Positions 17,505 to 27,190 of a stretch of DNA of 61,325 nt are shown here, piece after piece. Where the stretch lies: the NCBI RefSeq assembly GCF_949298305.1, contig NZ_CASFWU010000036.1:1-61325 (forward strand), written 5' to 3'. Both the position numbers and the translations under genes were made by a program. Within the stretch, counting starts at the first letter, position 1; each line of letters starts with the position of its first letter. The notes beneath the pieces are model-generated. The model saw nothing but the letters and a program-made list of their open reading frames with translations, ran no database searches and was not told the origin of the DNA. This DNA comes from an uncultured Bacteroides sp. GTDB lineage: Bacteria > Bacteroidota > Bacteroidia > Bacteroidales > Bacteroidaceae.

Positions 17505-20500
17505 ATGAAGCAAGTTAATCTTAGAATCTATCGAACGATTCTTACCCTAATCTTAGGGGTGTTCTTGTCTGTAGGCGCTTATGCACAAACGATTACCGTG
17601 AAAGGGCATGTGAAGGATGCCTTGGGCGGTGTCGTCGGCGCAAATGTTGTAGAAAAAGGTAATACTTCTAACGGTACGATTACCGACTTGGACGGTAATT
17701 TCACTTTGACCGTTCCCCAAGGAGCTACATTGGTGGTTTCGTTTATCGGTTACAAAACTGTTGAAGTGGCTGCCGCCCCTTCGGTAGTGGTGACTTTGCA
17801 GGACGATTCCGAGTTGCTGAGCGAGGTGGTAGTTGTAGGTTATGGTCGGACGAAAAAGGATGATTTAACAGGTTCGGTAACGGCTATTAAACCAGATGAG
17901 CTTAGTAAAGGTATTACAAACAGTGCACAAGACATGTTAGTTGGAAAGGTACCGGGTGTAGATGTGATTACAGCAGGTGGTACTCCTGGTGCAGGAGCTC
18001 AAATCCGTGTACGTGGTGGGTCTTCCTTGAACGCTTCCAATGATCCTTTGATTGTTATTGACGGTTTGACTATTGATAACAATACCCCTACCGGTATGAG
18101 TAATCCGTTGGCAATGATTAATCCCAACGATATTGAAAGTTTTACTGTATTGAAAGATGCTTCGGCTACGGCTATTTACGGTAGTCGTGCATCTAACGGT
18201 GTCATCATTATCACCACTAAAAAAGGGAAAAGTGGAGCTGCGCCTTCCGTATCATACAATGGTGACATGACGATTTCTATGATTCAGAAAAAATACGATG
18301 TTTTGACTGCTGATGAGTTTCGTGGGCTTGTTGGAGAGCTTTGGGGAGACAAAGCCGGTGAAGTCGGTATGGGTAATGCCAATACGGATTGGCAGGATGA
18401 GATTTTCCGTACAGCCATTTCTCACAGCCATAACGTATCTATATCTGGAGGTGTGAAAAACATTCCTTATCGTTTAAGTCTGGGCTACAATTCTTCTGAT
18501 GGTATTGTTGAAACTTCATGGATGCGTCGTGCCAATGTCGGTTTGAATCTTTCTCCTTCATTCTTTGACGACCATCTGAATGTTAAAGTCAATGCCAAAT
18601 ATATGTATGAGAAAAACCGTTATGCCGATGCCGGAGGAGCCATTGGTGCTGCTCTTTCCATGGATCCCACGTTGCCGGTCTATTTTGATGCAGATGACGA
18701 GCGTGCTCCTTTCTTTGACGGTTACTATCAGTATTCTCAGGCTCCTAAAGATTTTAATGCAGAATGGAAATATACAAATAATCCTAATGCACCGCAAAAC
18801 CCGGTAGCGCTTTTGCAGCAAAAGAGCATCAAGGCTGCGGCAAATGACTTTACCGGCAATATCGAGGTAGACTATAAAATCCATGGTTTTGAAGATTTGG
18901 TATTGCATGCCAGTTATGGTGGTCAGTATACGGAAAGTAAGCAGGATGATGTGATTTCTAAGTATTCTTATTCAAACAATTATTATGGTTGGGACGGTGT
19001 GACTCAAACTTATAAGTATAGCATCACTGCCAATGCCTATGCACAATATATAAAAAAAGTAGGTGACCATAACTTTGATATCATGTTGGGTGGTGAGGAA
19101 AGTCACTTTCATCGCAGCGGCTACAATTACGGTCAAGGAACTGACCCGTATACAGGCGAACCTCATGATGCCAAACTACGCGAAGAACAGGCGTGGGCCA
19201 CTCACAATAGTTTGGTTTCGTATTTTGGACGTCTGAATTATACTTTACTTGACCGATATATGCTTACGGCCACGTTCCGTGCCGACGGCTCTTCTCGTTT
19301 CTCTGAAAATAATAGATGGGGCTATTTCCCTTCGGTGGCTTTGGCATGGAAGATTAACGAAGAGGCATTTATGAAAGATCTTACTTGGTGGAATGAGTTT
19401 AAATTGCGTTTGGGCTGGGGTATGACTGGTCAGCAAGATATCAATTCTGATTTTGGTTATGTAACCCATTATACAACCAGTGATTCTTTCGCTCTTTATC
19501 CTTTTGGAGATACTTATTATAATACGATGCGTCCGTCTGCTTACAATCCGGATTTGAAATGGGAAACAACAACGACCTATAATGCAGGTTTTGATGTAGC
19601 ATTCTTGAATAATCGAATTACGGCTAATATTGATGGTTATTATCGTAAAACAACTGATTTGTTGAACTCGATTACGATTCCGGTTGGTATGCAGTTCGGT
19701 TCTCAGCTGACTAAAAATATCGGTTCTCTGAAGAACTATGGTGTTGAATTCGGCATCAATGCAAAGCCCATCGTAACTAAGGATTTTACTTGGGATATTA
19801 GTTACAACATTTCTTGGAATCATAATGAGATAACTGATTTGGTTGATGGTGACGAAGGTTATTATACTTGGGCTGGTACAAAGATTAGCCGTGGTAACAA
19901 TACATTGATACAAGCGAATACTGTAGGCGAATCTACCAATTCCTTCTTTGTTTATCAACAGGTTTATGACGAAAATGGGAAGCCTATTGAAGGAATGTAT
20001 GTGGATCGTGATGGTAATGGTCGCATTGACGACGGTGACCGCTATTTCTATAAGAAACCTGCAGCTGATGTCATTATGGGTCTTACCACTAAATTCCTAT
20101 ACAAAAACTGGGATTTGAGCATGTCTTTCCGTGCTTCGATAGGTAACTATGTATATTATGACTTCCTCTCCAATCGGGCTATGGTCAGTCAGGCTGGTTT
20201 GTACACCAACAGTACCCTCCATAACACCACCCCTGAGGCTGTAGAGTTAGGATTTACGGGTACGGGAGCAGGTAATACCAACTATTTGAGTGATTATTTC
20301 GTCCGCAATGCCTCTTTCTTGAAATGTTCCAATATTACATTAGGTTACTCTTTCCCGGCTTTGTTCAAAATTGCGGGGCGTGAGACATGTTCGGGACGTG
20401 CTTTCCTTACAGCACAGAATCCGTTTATCATAACTAAATATAAAGGTATTGACCCTGAAGTGTCAAGCGGTATCGATTCTAATCCTTATCCGCGTCCTTT

Positions 20501-20534
20501 CAGTATCCAAGTGGGACTAAGCCTTAATTTCTAA
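17505..20534 (+). CDS. susC: SusC-like TonB-dependent outer-membrane transporter
   Basis: The 1009-residue outer-membrane barrel imports oligosaccharides with TonB energy. After the signal peptide (to about residue 28, AYAQ) comes a carboxypeptidase-like beta-sandwich (VKGHVKDALGGVVGANVV...GTITDLDGNFTL), the plug (GYGRTKKDDLTGSVTAI... VDVITAGGTPGAGAQIRVRG... VLKDASATAIYGSRASNGVIIITTKKG) and the barrel, ending in the usual aromatic residue (QVGLSLNF). Length fits the starch SusC. It is the first of four closely spaced genes (21, 37 and about 38 bp gaps). Codons are richer in A/T third positions than in the flanking enzyme genes. Confidence 0.95.
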   Translation: MKQVNLRIYRTILTLILGVFLSVGAYAQTITVKGHVKDALGGVVGANVVEKGNTSNGTITDLDGNFTLTVPQGATLVVSFIGYKTVEVAAAPSVVVTLQDDSELLSEVVVVGYGRTKKDDLTGSVTAIKPDELSKGITNSAQDMLVGKVPGVDVITAGGTPGAGAQIRVRGGSSLNASNDPLIVIDGLTIDNNTPTGMSNPLAMINPNDIESFTVLKDASATAIYGSRASNGVIIITTKKGKSGAAPSVSYNGDMTISMIQKKYDVLTADEFRGLVGELWGDKAGEVGMGNANTDWQDEIFRTAISHSHNVSISGGVKNIPYRLSLGYNSSDGIVETSWMRRANVGLNLSPSFFDDHLNVKVNAKYMYEKNRYADAGGAIGAALSMDPTLPVYFDADDERAPFFDGYYQYSQAPKDFNAEWKYTNNPNAPQNPVALLQQKSIKAAANDFTGNIEVDYKIHGFEDLVLHASYGGQYTESKQDDVISKYSYSNNYYGWDGVTQTYKYSITANAYAQYIKKVGDHNFDIMLGGEESHFHRSGYNYGQGTDPYTGEPHDAKLREEQAWATHNSLVSYFGRLNYTLLDRYMLTATFRADGSSRFSENNRWGYFPSVALAWKINEEAFMKDLTWWNEFKLRLGWGMTGQQDINSDFGYVTHYTTSDSFALYPFGDTYYNTMRPSAYNPDLKWETTTTYNAGFDVAFLNNRITANIDGYYRKTTDLLNSITIPVGMQFGSQLTKNIGSLKNYGVEFGINAKPIVTKDFTWDISYNISWNHNEITDLVDGDEGYYTWAGTKISRGNNTLIQANTVGESTNSFFVYQQVYDENGKPIEGMYVDRDGNGRIDDGDRYFYKKPAADVIMGLTTKFLYKNWDLSMSFRASIGNYVYYDFLSNRAMVSQAGLYTNSTLHNTTPEAVELGFTGTGAGNTNYLSDYFVRNASFLKCSNITLGYSFPALFKIAGRETCSGRAFLTAQNPFIITKYKGIDPEVSSGIDSNPYPRPFSIQVGLSLNF

Positions 20535-20555
20535 TCCATTTTAATTCGAAATAAT

Positions 20556-22232
20556 ATGAAACATATATTTATGAAGACGGTCCTTGCAGCTCTTTTGATG
20601 GGCGGAGTGACCACATCATGTATCAACGACTTGAATATTTCATCCATTGACCCGCAGTCCAGTTCCAGTTATGGCGATATGGAATTGCTGGCCAAAATAT
20701 ATGGTACGCTTGGCTTAACCGGACAAAGAGGCCCTGCAGGTAATGGAGACATTAGTAGTGATGAAGGTGAAAGCGGTTTCTATCGTACGACTTTCAATTT
20801 GCAGGAATTGTGTACCGATGAATGTGTTTGGGCATGGCAGACAGATGCTGATATTCCTCAAATAACTAACATTGAGTGGACTTCTTCATCACCTCGTGTA
20901 CAGTGGGCATTTCAACGTTTGGCATTTGATGTTACCTTGTGTAATTTCTATCTGACCAATACCGAAGAAAAGGCAGAAGATCCGCAATATAAGCTTTATC
21001 GTGCTGAGGTACGTTTCCTTCGTGCGCTTCATTTGTGGTATTTCTTGGATTTGTGGGGAAAAGCTCCTTTCAAAACTACTTATGATATTTATGAGTTACC
21101 GGTAGAAAAAGCTGGTAAGGAACTTTATGACTGGATTGATCAGGAACTTACAGAAATAGAACCTCAAATGGCAGAGGTGGGTGAGTTTAACAATAGCTCT
21201 AATTTCGGTCGTGCGGATAGAGGTGCTGCCTATATGCTTCATGCTCGTTTGGCACTCAATTCGGAAGTTTATACTAACGGTGCAGTGAAGGATTACCAGA
21301 AGGCAATTGATTATTGTAATTTGTTAGAGGGTAAATATGAACTTTCAACAGCGGACAAGAATGGTTATACTGGTTATGAACAGGTGTTCATGGCGGATAA
21401 TGACGAGAATCCCCAGGCCATGAAGGAAATCATCTTGCCTATTCGTCAGGATGGCGTGAAAACGAAATGTTATAGTGGTTCCAATTATCTGGTTAGTTCT
21501 ACTCGTATTACCGGAATGCCTTACATGGGAACCAATAACGGTTGGAGTTGTAACTTTGCTAGAGCAGCTTTGGTTAAGAAATTCTTTTCTAATCTTGATG
21601 ATTGTCCGTTGGCAACAGAAAAGGCACCGGATAACTCTACAGAAGCAGATATCATAGCACTTGATGAGGCTGCCGGTACTACCACTAAGGATGTGCAACG
21701 TAAGGCCAATGATGATCGTGCATTGTTTTATTCCGGTTGTGGCGGTGGACTTCGTAGCATTGAGTTTGAGCAGATTACTGGTTTCAACTCAGGTCTTTCT
21801 ATCGTAAAGTGGAGTAATATTCGTACCGATGGTGCTCCTACTTCGCATGTTGAGTTCCCGGATGTGGATATACCTTTGATTCGTTATGCTGAAATGTATC
21901 TGACTCGTGCAGAAGCCAAGTATCGTCTGACTGGTGATCCGCAACAGGCACGTGCTGACATTGAAGTATTGCGTAACCGTGCTGGCGCTTCTACCCCGGC
22001 AACTATTACCGAACAATTTATTATTGATGAATGGTGCCGTGAATTCTATATGGAAGGACGTCGTCGCAGTGATTTGAACCGTTTCGGATTATTCACCGGA
22101 GACAAGTACATTTGGGATTTTAAGGGTGGTGTAGCCGAAGGTAAAAGTGTAGCTGATTATTTTAAAGTTTATCCTATCCCTGCTGATGACATTAGAGGAA
22201 ATGAGAACTTGAGCCAGAATGAAGGCTATTAA
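20556..22232 (+). CDS. susD: SusD-like glycan-binding lipoprotein
   Basis: The 558-residue surface lipoprotein (lipid Cys22 in GGVTTSC) forms the lid on SusC and binds the glycan. RagB/SusD features include LNISSIDPQSSSSYGDMELLAKIYG near the N-terminus, YKLYRAEVRFLRALHLWYFLDLWG (TPR helices, about residues 146-170), GAAYMLHARLALNSEVYT, and the C-terminal RYAEMYLTRAEAKYRL and REFYMEGRRRSDLNRFG. The alternative start at 20571 (MKTVLAAL) would also give a lipoprotein signal. Confidence 0.95.
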   Translation: MKHIFMKTVLAALLMGGVTTSCINDLNISSIDPQSSSSYGDMELLAKIYGTLGLTGQRGPAGNGDISSDEGESGFYRTTFNLQELCTDECVWAWQTDADIPQITNIEWTSSSPRVQWAFQRLAFDVTLCNFYLTNTEEKAEDPQYKLYRAEVRFLRALHLWYFLDLWGKAPFKTTYDIYELPVEKAGKELYDWIDQELTEIEPQMAEVGEFNNSSNFGRADRGAAYMLHARLALNSEVYTNGAVKDYQKAIDYCNLLEGKYELSTADKNGYTGYEQVFMADNDENPQAMKEIILPIRQDGVKTKCYSGSNYLVSSTRITGMPYMGTNNGWSCNFARAALVKKFFSNLDDCPLATEKAPDNSTEADIIALDEAAGTTTKDVQRKANDDRALFYSGCGGGLRSIEFEQITGFNSGLSIVKWSNIRTDGAPTSHVEFPDVDIPLIRYAEMYLTRAEAKYRLTGDPQQARADIEVLRNRAGASTPATITEQFIIDEWCREFYMEGRRRSDLNRFGLFTGDKYIWDFKGGVAEGKSVADYFKVYPIPADDIRGNENLSQNEGY

Positions 22233-22269
22233 TAAGGATATTATTTGTTGAATTAGTAAAAAACATTAT

Positions 22270-23448
22270 ATGATTATGAAAAATATACTGTCAGGAATGT
22301 GGCTCTCCATTCTATGTATGGTATTGTTCATCTCTTGTGAAAAAGATTTGGACAGTAATCCGACATTCCAAGAGAATACCACAGGCTTTGTTCTGAATAT
22401 GCCGGCAAATGCTGCCAATAATGTACTTGACCTGTTGGCTGCCGATAAAATAACATTTACTACCAGTCAGCCTGATTATGGTGGCATACCTTTGGCAACG
22501 AATTATGATTTGGAGATCTCTTTTGAAGATTTTAGTGGGGAAAATCCTGTTTATAAGGTTGTGACAAGTTCTTCGTCTACTGTTATTGAAATTTCGGGGA
22601 GCAGGCTGAATGATGCGGTTGTCAATATGTTCTTGGAAGCCAATGAGGGGGTAGAATATCCTTCAGGTGAAGTGAAAGATTTGTATGTGCGTTTGCATGC
22701 CAACGTCAACGGTTTGGATAAGGGCCATTGTTATTCCAATGTCATAAAAATACAAGTTGTAGCTACTTATCAGGCTCCGAGCATCACATTGCCCGAGAAA
22801 CTTTACGTAGCAGGTTCGAGCATTGGAGCACCGTGGGGTACATGGAAAGAATTAGTTCCGGTGTACGGTTTGCCTGGTAACTACTTTACTGTTGTTTATA
22901 TCCCGGAAGGTGGCGAATTTAAGTGGGGTACTTATCCTGAACAGTGGTTGGGTTATGCTGACATCAATCTGTATAATGATGTAGCTGATGCCGGATTATC
23001 TGACAATGGCGGTAATATAAAAGTGGCTAATGGTGGATGGTATGTGCTTTATTTTAAGGCAAAGATTGATGGTGAGTCTATCAATTATACACTGAATGTA
23101 CATCCAACAGCATTTTATATCATTGGTAATGCTACTTCTTCCTGGACAGACTCCGATCCTGCATTGAAGTTCACAGCACCCGCTGATGATACTGGTGTCT
23201 GGGTTTCTCCTGAATTTATAGGTGGAGGTGAAATGAGAGCTTATGTGAAGGTTGCTGAGTTTGAATGGTGGCGTACTGAATTTACTCTGTTTGATGGTAA
23301 GTTGTTCTGGCGTAATGACAATATTCCTAATAGCTGGGAAGAAACTATGGGAACAGAGTATAGTGTTAAACCGGCAGCCGGCCAGAAACTGTATCTCACT
23401 ATTGGCACACCGGGTGTGGACGCTATAGAAAAAGGTGAGGTGAAGTAA
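22270..23448 (+). CDS. susE: SusE-like starch-binding surface lipoprotein
   Basis: The 392-residue lipoprotein (lipid Cys23 in VLFISC) has the N-terminal SusE domain (FVLNMPANAANNVLDL..DKITFTTSQPDYGG) and two further beta-sandwich modules from about residues 170 and 275 (KLYVAGSSIG-type and YIIGNATSSW-type starts) that in SusE bind malto-oligosaccharides. Either ATG at 22270 or 22276 could start it. It lies between susD and the susF-like gene, the same order as in the starch system. Confidence 0.88.
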   Translation: MIMKNILSGMWLSILCMVLFISCEKDLDSNPTFQENTTGFVLNMPANAANNVLDLLAADKITFTTSQPDYGGIPLATNYDLEISFEDFSGENPVYKVVTSSSSTVIEISGSRLNDAVVNMFLEANEGVEYPSGEVKDLYVRLHANVNGLDKGHCYSNVIKIQVVATYQAPSITLPEKLYVAGSSIGAPWGTWKELVPVYGLPGNYFTVVYIPEGGEFKWGTYPEQWLGYADINLYNDVADAGLSDNGGNIKVANGGWYVLYFKAKIDGESINYTLNVHPTAFYIIGNATSSWTDSDPALKFTAPADDTGVWVSPEFIGGGEMRAYVKVAEFEWWRTEFTLFDGKLFWRNDNIPNSWEETMGTEYSVKPAAGQKLYLTIGTPGVDAIEKGEVK

Positions 23449-23486
23449 CCTGAATGATAATCTTATTTTTAAAGGAAATAAACATT

Positions 23487-24902
23487 ATGAAGAAAAATCA
23501 GATATTTACAAGTATATTCCTTATGGGAATTGCCTTAGGGGCTTGTACGGAAGATTATACGGATTGGGCTAACCCCCAATCCAATTCTCCCGAAGATCCG
23601 GCTGCTAAATATGAAATCAGCTTTGCGGCCGGAGCCGGTGCTACGGTTGATATGGATCAGTTTTATGAAACGGTAGCTGAGGAATTGCAGGCAACGGATT
23701 CTGTCGAAATCGCGTCTTTGTCTTCTACAAATCCCAATGTGGCTTCTATCAAATTGAACAGCATCAATATTAATGGACTGACAATCAATGCTACTGTCAG
23801 GGATGGCAATGTGAAAGTCAATACGCTGGAATTGGATTCTGTAGTACGCGATGCGTTTTTCAGTCGTGCTCATGTGGAACGGGTTTTTGATGTTAACATG
23901 AACGTGGCTGCCAAGCTGAAGAGTGGTGAGGCTGTCAACGTTTCCGGAACATCTCAGGCCAAACTGACTCCGATTTCAACTCCTGCTATTAGTGAAGGTG
24001 GTTATGTTTTGTTGGGTGACTTTACAGGATGGGATCCTGCTAATCCAATGGCTATGACACCAGTTGCCAATAAAGAAGGCGTATATCAGGTTACTGTAGA
24101 GACAACCAACGAAGCTTCCAGCTATTTCAAGTTCTATGCAGCTTATGATGTGAACGGTGGCTGGGATGCTGCCAATGCTGTACAAATGGGATGTCGCGTC
24201 AATGGTGATACAAAGACTGAAAACTTTGTGGTATGGACAGGTGATAAGTATAAAGTAGAAACTCCAGCTATTGCAGGAGCTGGTCATTTCATCATTACGC
24301 TTGATGTCGTTAACTATACTTATTCGGTAGCTCCGGCAACAGCTTATCTTTATATGGCTGGCGACGTTAATGGCTGGAGCCATGTCGATATGCTGGCAAG
24401 CCTGGAGTTCAACAACATTTATACAGGTTATATGTATCTCAATCAGAATGGATTTAAGTTCAGTTCCGAGCCGAATTGGGATGGTACGAATTACGGAGCC
24501 GATTTCAGCACGGCTCCTGATGCTGCCAATATCACGATCACTGAGCCCGAAGGTTTCTATCAGGTAGTGGTAGACCTGAATGAGAAGACATATACTTTGA
24601 CTCCTATTGCAATAGGTATTATTGGTAGTGCCACTCCGAGCGGATGGGACAGCGATACGGATATGACTTACAGCATTGAAAATCGTTGTTGGACCATTAC
24701 AACAGATTTGACAGATGGTGAGATTAAATTCCGTGCAAATGATGATTGGACAATCAGCTGGGGAGGAACTCCAGAACAGCTGACTACCCAGAACGGAGGA
24801 AATATTGCGGTTGCAGCCGGTAAGTATACGATCAACCTTTATCCTATTGTACAATTGAACCAGCTAGTTGATAGAATAAGTGGAAAAATAGTCAACAGGT
24901 AA
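23487..24902 (+). CDS. susF: SusF-like starch-binding surface lipoprotein
   Basis: This 471-residue lipoprotein (lipid Cys20 in GIALGAC) has several carbohydrate-binding modules beginning GGYVLLGDFTGWDPAN (about 180), ATAYLYMAGDVNGWSHVD (about 285) and IGIIGSATPSGWDSD (about 380). The middle-start residues W and the repeated gly-rich strands are those of SusE/SusF. The likely start is the ATG at 23487, which gives the signal peptide; an in-frame ATG at 23454 would add 11 residues before it. It closes the susCDEF operon, followed by a strong terminator. Confidence 0.88.
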   Translation: MKKNQIFTSIFLMGIALGACTEDYTDWANPQSNSPEDPAAKYEISFAAGAGATVDMDQFYETVAEELQATDSVEIASLSSTNPNVASIKLNSININGLTINATVRDGNVKVNTLELDSVVRDAFFSRAHVERVFDVNMNVAAKLKSGEAVNVSGTSQAKLTPISTPAISEGGYVLLGDFTGWDPANPMAMTPVANKEGVYQVTVETTNEASSYFKFYAAYDVNGGWDAANAVQMGCRVNGDTKTENFVVWTGDKYKVETPAIAGAGHFIITLDVVNYTYSVAPATAYLYMAGDVNGWSHVDMLASLEFNNIYTGYMYLNQNGFKFSSEPNWDGTNYGADFSTAPDAANITITEPEGFYQVVVDLNEKTYTLTPIAIGIIGSATPSGWDSDTDMTYSIENRCWTITTDLTDGEIKFRANDDWTISWGGTPEQLTTQNGGNIAVAAGKYTINLYPIVQLNQLVDRISGKIVNR

Positions 24903-24923
24903 TTCTTTTTGAATGATTATAAG

Positions 24924-24970
24924 AAGTCCTCTTTCTTGCATTGAATAGTGTCTGAAAGAGGACTTTTTTT
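24924..24970 (+). terminator. Intrinsic terminator of the susCDEF operon
   Basis: A perfect 12-bp stem (AAGTCCTCTTTC at 24924-24935, GAAAGAGGACTT at 24954-24965) is followed by a T-run to 24970. It separates susF from the separately promoted amylase gene. Confidence 0.92.
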
Positions 24971-25010
24971 GGTGCCTATGCTTTCTAAATATTGGTTACC
25001 AGTAATTTCA

Positions 25011-25087
25011 TGCAAACGTTTTCAGGTTAAGACTTACTTTTTCTTGTCATCATATTTATTGAAACAATGAAGACTTGCTTATCTTTG
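25011..25087 (+). promoter_or_regulatory. LacI-type box and promoter of the GH13 gene
   Basis: TGCAAACGTTTTCA at 25011-25024 is a variant of the box before GH53 and susC (11 of 14 identical, arms 6 of 7, CG centre kept). The -7 element TATCTTTG is at 25080-25087, 55 bp after the box, the same spacing as at susC. Confidence 0.7.
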
Positions 25088-25111
25088 AATTAACATTTAA
25101 AATCTAATGAT

Positions 25112-27172
25112 ATGAAGAAATCTTTGTCTTTTTTCTTGTTTTGTATGTTGCTCTCCTTCTTCTACGCCTGTTCGGACAGCAATGACCCCATCCCGGAACC
25201 GACTCCTGAACCGGAACCGGAGCCGACTGAAGAATGGATGACTTTGACCGCCACTCCCGATGAGTGGGACAACCGGAAGCGGGCTGATATTTCGTACCAA
25301 TTGCTGGTTTATTCCTTTGCAGACAGTGACGGGGATGGTTGTGGAGACTTGAATGGTGTTACATCCAAACTGGACTATTTGCAGCAGATGGGGGTGAGTG
25401 CCATTTGGCTGTCGCCCATTCATCCGGCCATGTCCTATCACGGATATGACGTGACGGACTATACGGCGGTTAATCCGCAGTATGGCACGATGGCCGATTT
25501 TGAGAGGCTGGTGTCCGAGGCCCATCAACGGAACATCAAGGTCTATCTGGACTATGTGATGAACCACACGGGGAAAGACCATCCGTGGTTTGTCAGTGCC
25601 AAAGCGTCGCCAGACAGCGAATATCGCGACTACTATGTGTTTTCGCAAGATCCGGCCACAGACATCGCTGCCGGAAACATAGCCATGATAGCGACCGAAG
25701 GGGCAGCGGGATACAATGCCGGCGAGTGGTTTGCCACCACAACGGCCGATGCCGGGGTGAAAGGATGCTACCGGTTTGTGCTGGACTGGTCGGACGCTTC
25801 GAAGCCCACAGTGACCGTGACCGAAGCCGAAACACCCGACGCGGACAATCCCGATGCGGGTACCGCCGGCGCCAAGTATTTGTATTATGGCGATGAGGTT
25901 TGCAAGAAGTTCTATGACCGTGGCAACGGCATCTATGAACTGACCGTAGACTTTGCCTCAAGTTGGGGCTTCCTGATACGTACCAGCAACACGACGTGGG
26001 ATGGGGGAACCAAATATGGCGCTCCGTCCAAATCGTCGAAGGTGAAGATGGGCGAACCGTTTGCGCTGGACAACAAGACGGCTGCCGACATCCTGTTTGA
26101 GTCGATGAACCTGTGGTACTATCATTCCCACTTCTATACCGACTGGTTTGCCGACCTGAACTATGGTCCGGTAACTGAGGTTGCCACCAATCCCACTTAC
26201 TTGGCCATGGCAGATGCTGCCAAGGGATGGGTGGACAAAGGTGTGGACGGATTGCGCCTGGATGCCGTGAAGCACATCTACCACAACGCCACGTCCGATG
26301 AAAATCCGCGTTTTCTGAAAACTTTCTACGACGATATGAACGCCTACTACAAGCAGACCGGTAAGGCGGACGACTTCTACATGGTGGGCGAAGTGCTTTC
26401 GGAACACAACGAAGTGGCACCCTACTATGCGGGTTTGCCGGCTTTGTTTGACTTCTCCTTCTGGTATCGGTTGGAGTGGGCTATCAATAACGGTACCGGC
26501 CGCTATTTTGCCAAGGACATCATGGATTATCAGCAGGAGTATGCCGCCTATCGCTCCGGCTATATTGAAGCGACCAAGCTCTCCAACCACGACGAGGACC
26601 GTACGGCTTCCAAGTTGGGCAAGTCGGCTGCCAAGTGCAAACTGGCCGCTGCCGTACTGCTGACGGCGGCAGGCAGTCCGTACATCTATTATGGCGAGGA
26701 ACTGGGGTTATATGGTACCAAGACAAACGGCGACGAGTACGTGCGCAGTCCCATGTTGTGGGGAGATGCTTCGACCACAGCCTATACGGACAAGGTGGAT
26801 GTGGGAGTGGCTTCATCGGTACGTCCGGTGACGGAACAGCAGACGGATGCGGCTTCGTTGCTGCATACTTATATCACCTTTGCGCAGTTGCGTAACACTT
26901 ATCCGGCCTTGGCCGAAGGAACCATGAGCAGGCATCCTGTATATAACGATGCCAACGGAACTTATGAAGCCTTGGCAGCCTGGTATATGACGAAAGACAG
27001 TGAGAAAATGCTTGTATTGCATAACTTTGGAAGTGCAGAACTGCAATTCCCGCTGACGGACGAGGTGGAGAAGGCGGTCGCTGTCTCAGGCGATGTGAAA
27101 CAGACGGAGAGCGACGGGCAGACGCAGTTGAAGATGGGTGGATATGCCTCGGTAGTCTTTATCTTGAAATAG
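25112..27172 (+). CDS. susG: SusG-like alpha-amylase (GH13), surface lipoprotein
   Basis: The 686-residue endo-amylase cuts starch at the cell surface. It has an SpII signal (lipid Cys20 in FFYAC), a Pro/Glu linker (PIPEPTPEPEPEPTE) and a GH13 barrel: GVSAIWLSPIHP, YLDYVMNHTG, nucleophile Asp384 (GLRLDAVKH), acid/base Glu427 (VGEVLSEH) and Asp494 (LSNHDEDR). An insertion of about 150 residues (about 170-320) in the B domain corresponds to the CBM58 starch-binding module known in SusG. It has its own promoter after the susF terminator. It converges with the minus-strand GNAT gene, 18 bp away. Confidence 0.93.
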   Translation: MKKSLSFFLFCMLLSFFYACSDSNDPIPEPTPEPEPEPTEEWMTLTATPDEWDNRKRADISYQLLVYSFADSDGDGCGDLNGVTSKLDYLQQMGVSAIWLSPIHPAMSYHGYDVTDYTAVNPQYGTMADFERLVSEAHQRNIKVYLDYVMNHTGKDHPWFVSAKASPDSEYRDYYVFSQDPATDIAAGNIAMIATEGAAGYNAGEWFATTTADAGVKGCYRFVLDWSDASKPTVTVTEAETPDADNPDAGTAGAKYLYYGDEVCKKFYDRGNGIYELTVDFASSWGFLIRTSNTTWDGGTKYGAPSKSSKVKMGEPFALDNKTAADILFESMNLWYYHSHFYTDWFADLNYGPVTEVATNPTYLAMADAAKGWVDKGVDGLRLDAVKHIYHNATSDENPRFLKTFYDDMNAYYKQTGKADDFYMVGEVLSEHNEVAPYYAGLPALFDFSFWYRLEWAINNGTGRYFAKDIMDYQQEYAAYRSGYIEATKLSNHDEDRTASKLGKSAAKCKLAAAVLLTAAGSPYIYYGEELGLYGTKTNGDEYVRSPMLWGDASTTAYTDKVDVGVASSVRPVTEQQTDAASLLHTYITFAQLRNTYPALAEGTMSRHPVYNDANGTYEALAAWYMTKDSEKMLVLHNFGSAELQFPLTDEVEKAVAVSGDVKQTESDGQTQLKMGGYASVVFILK

Positions 27173-27190
27173 GTCTGGCAGAGAACCTGC

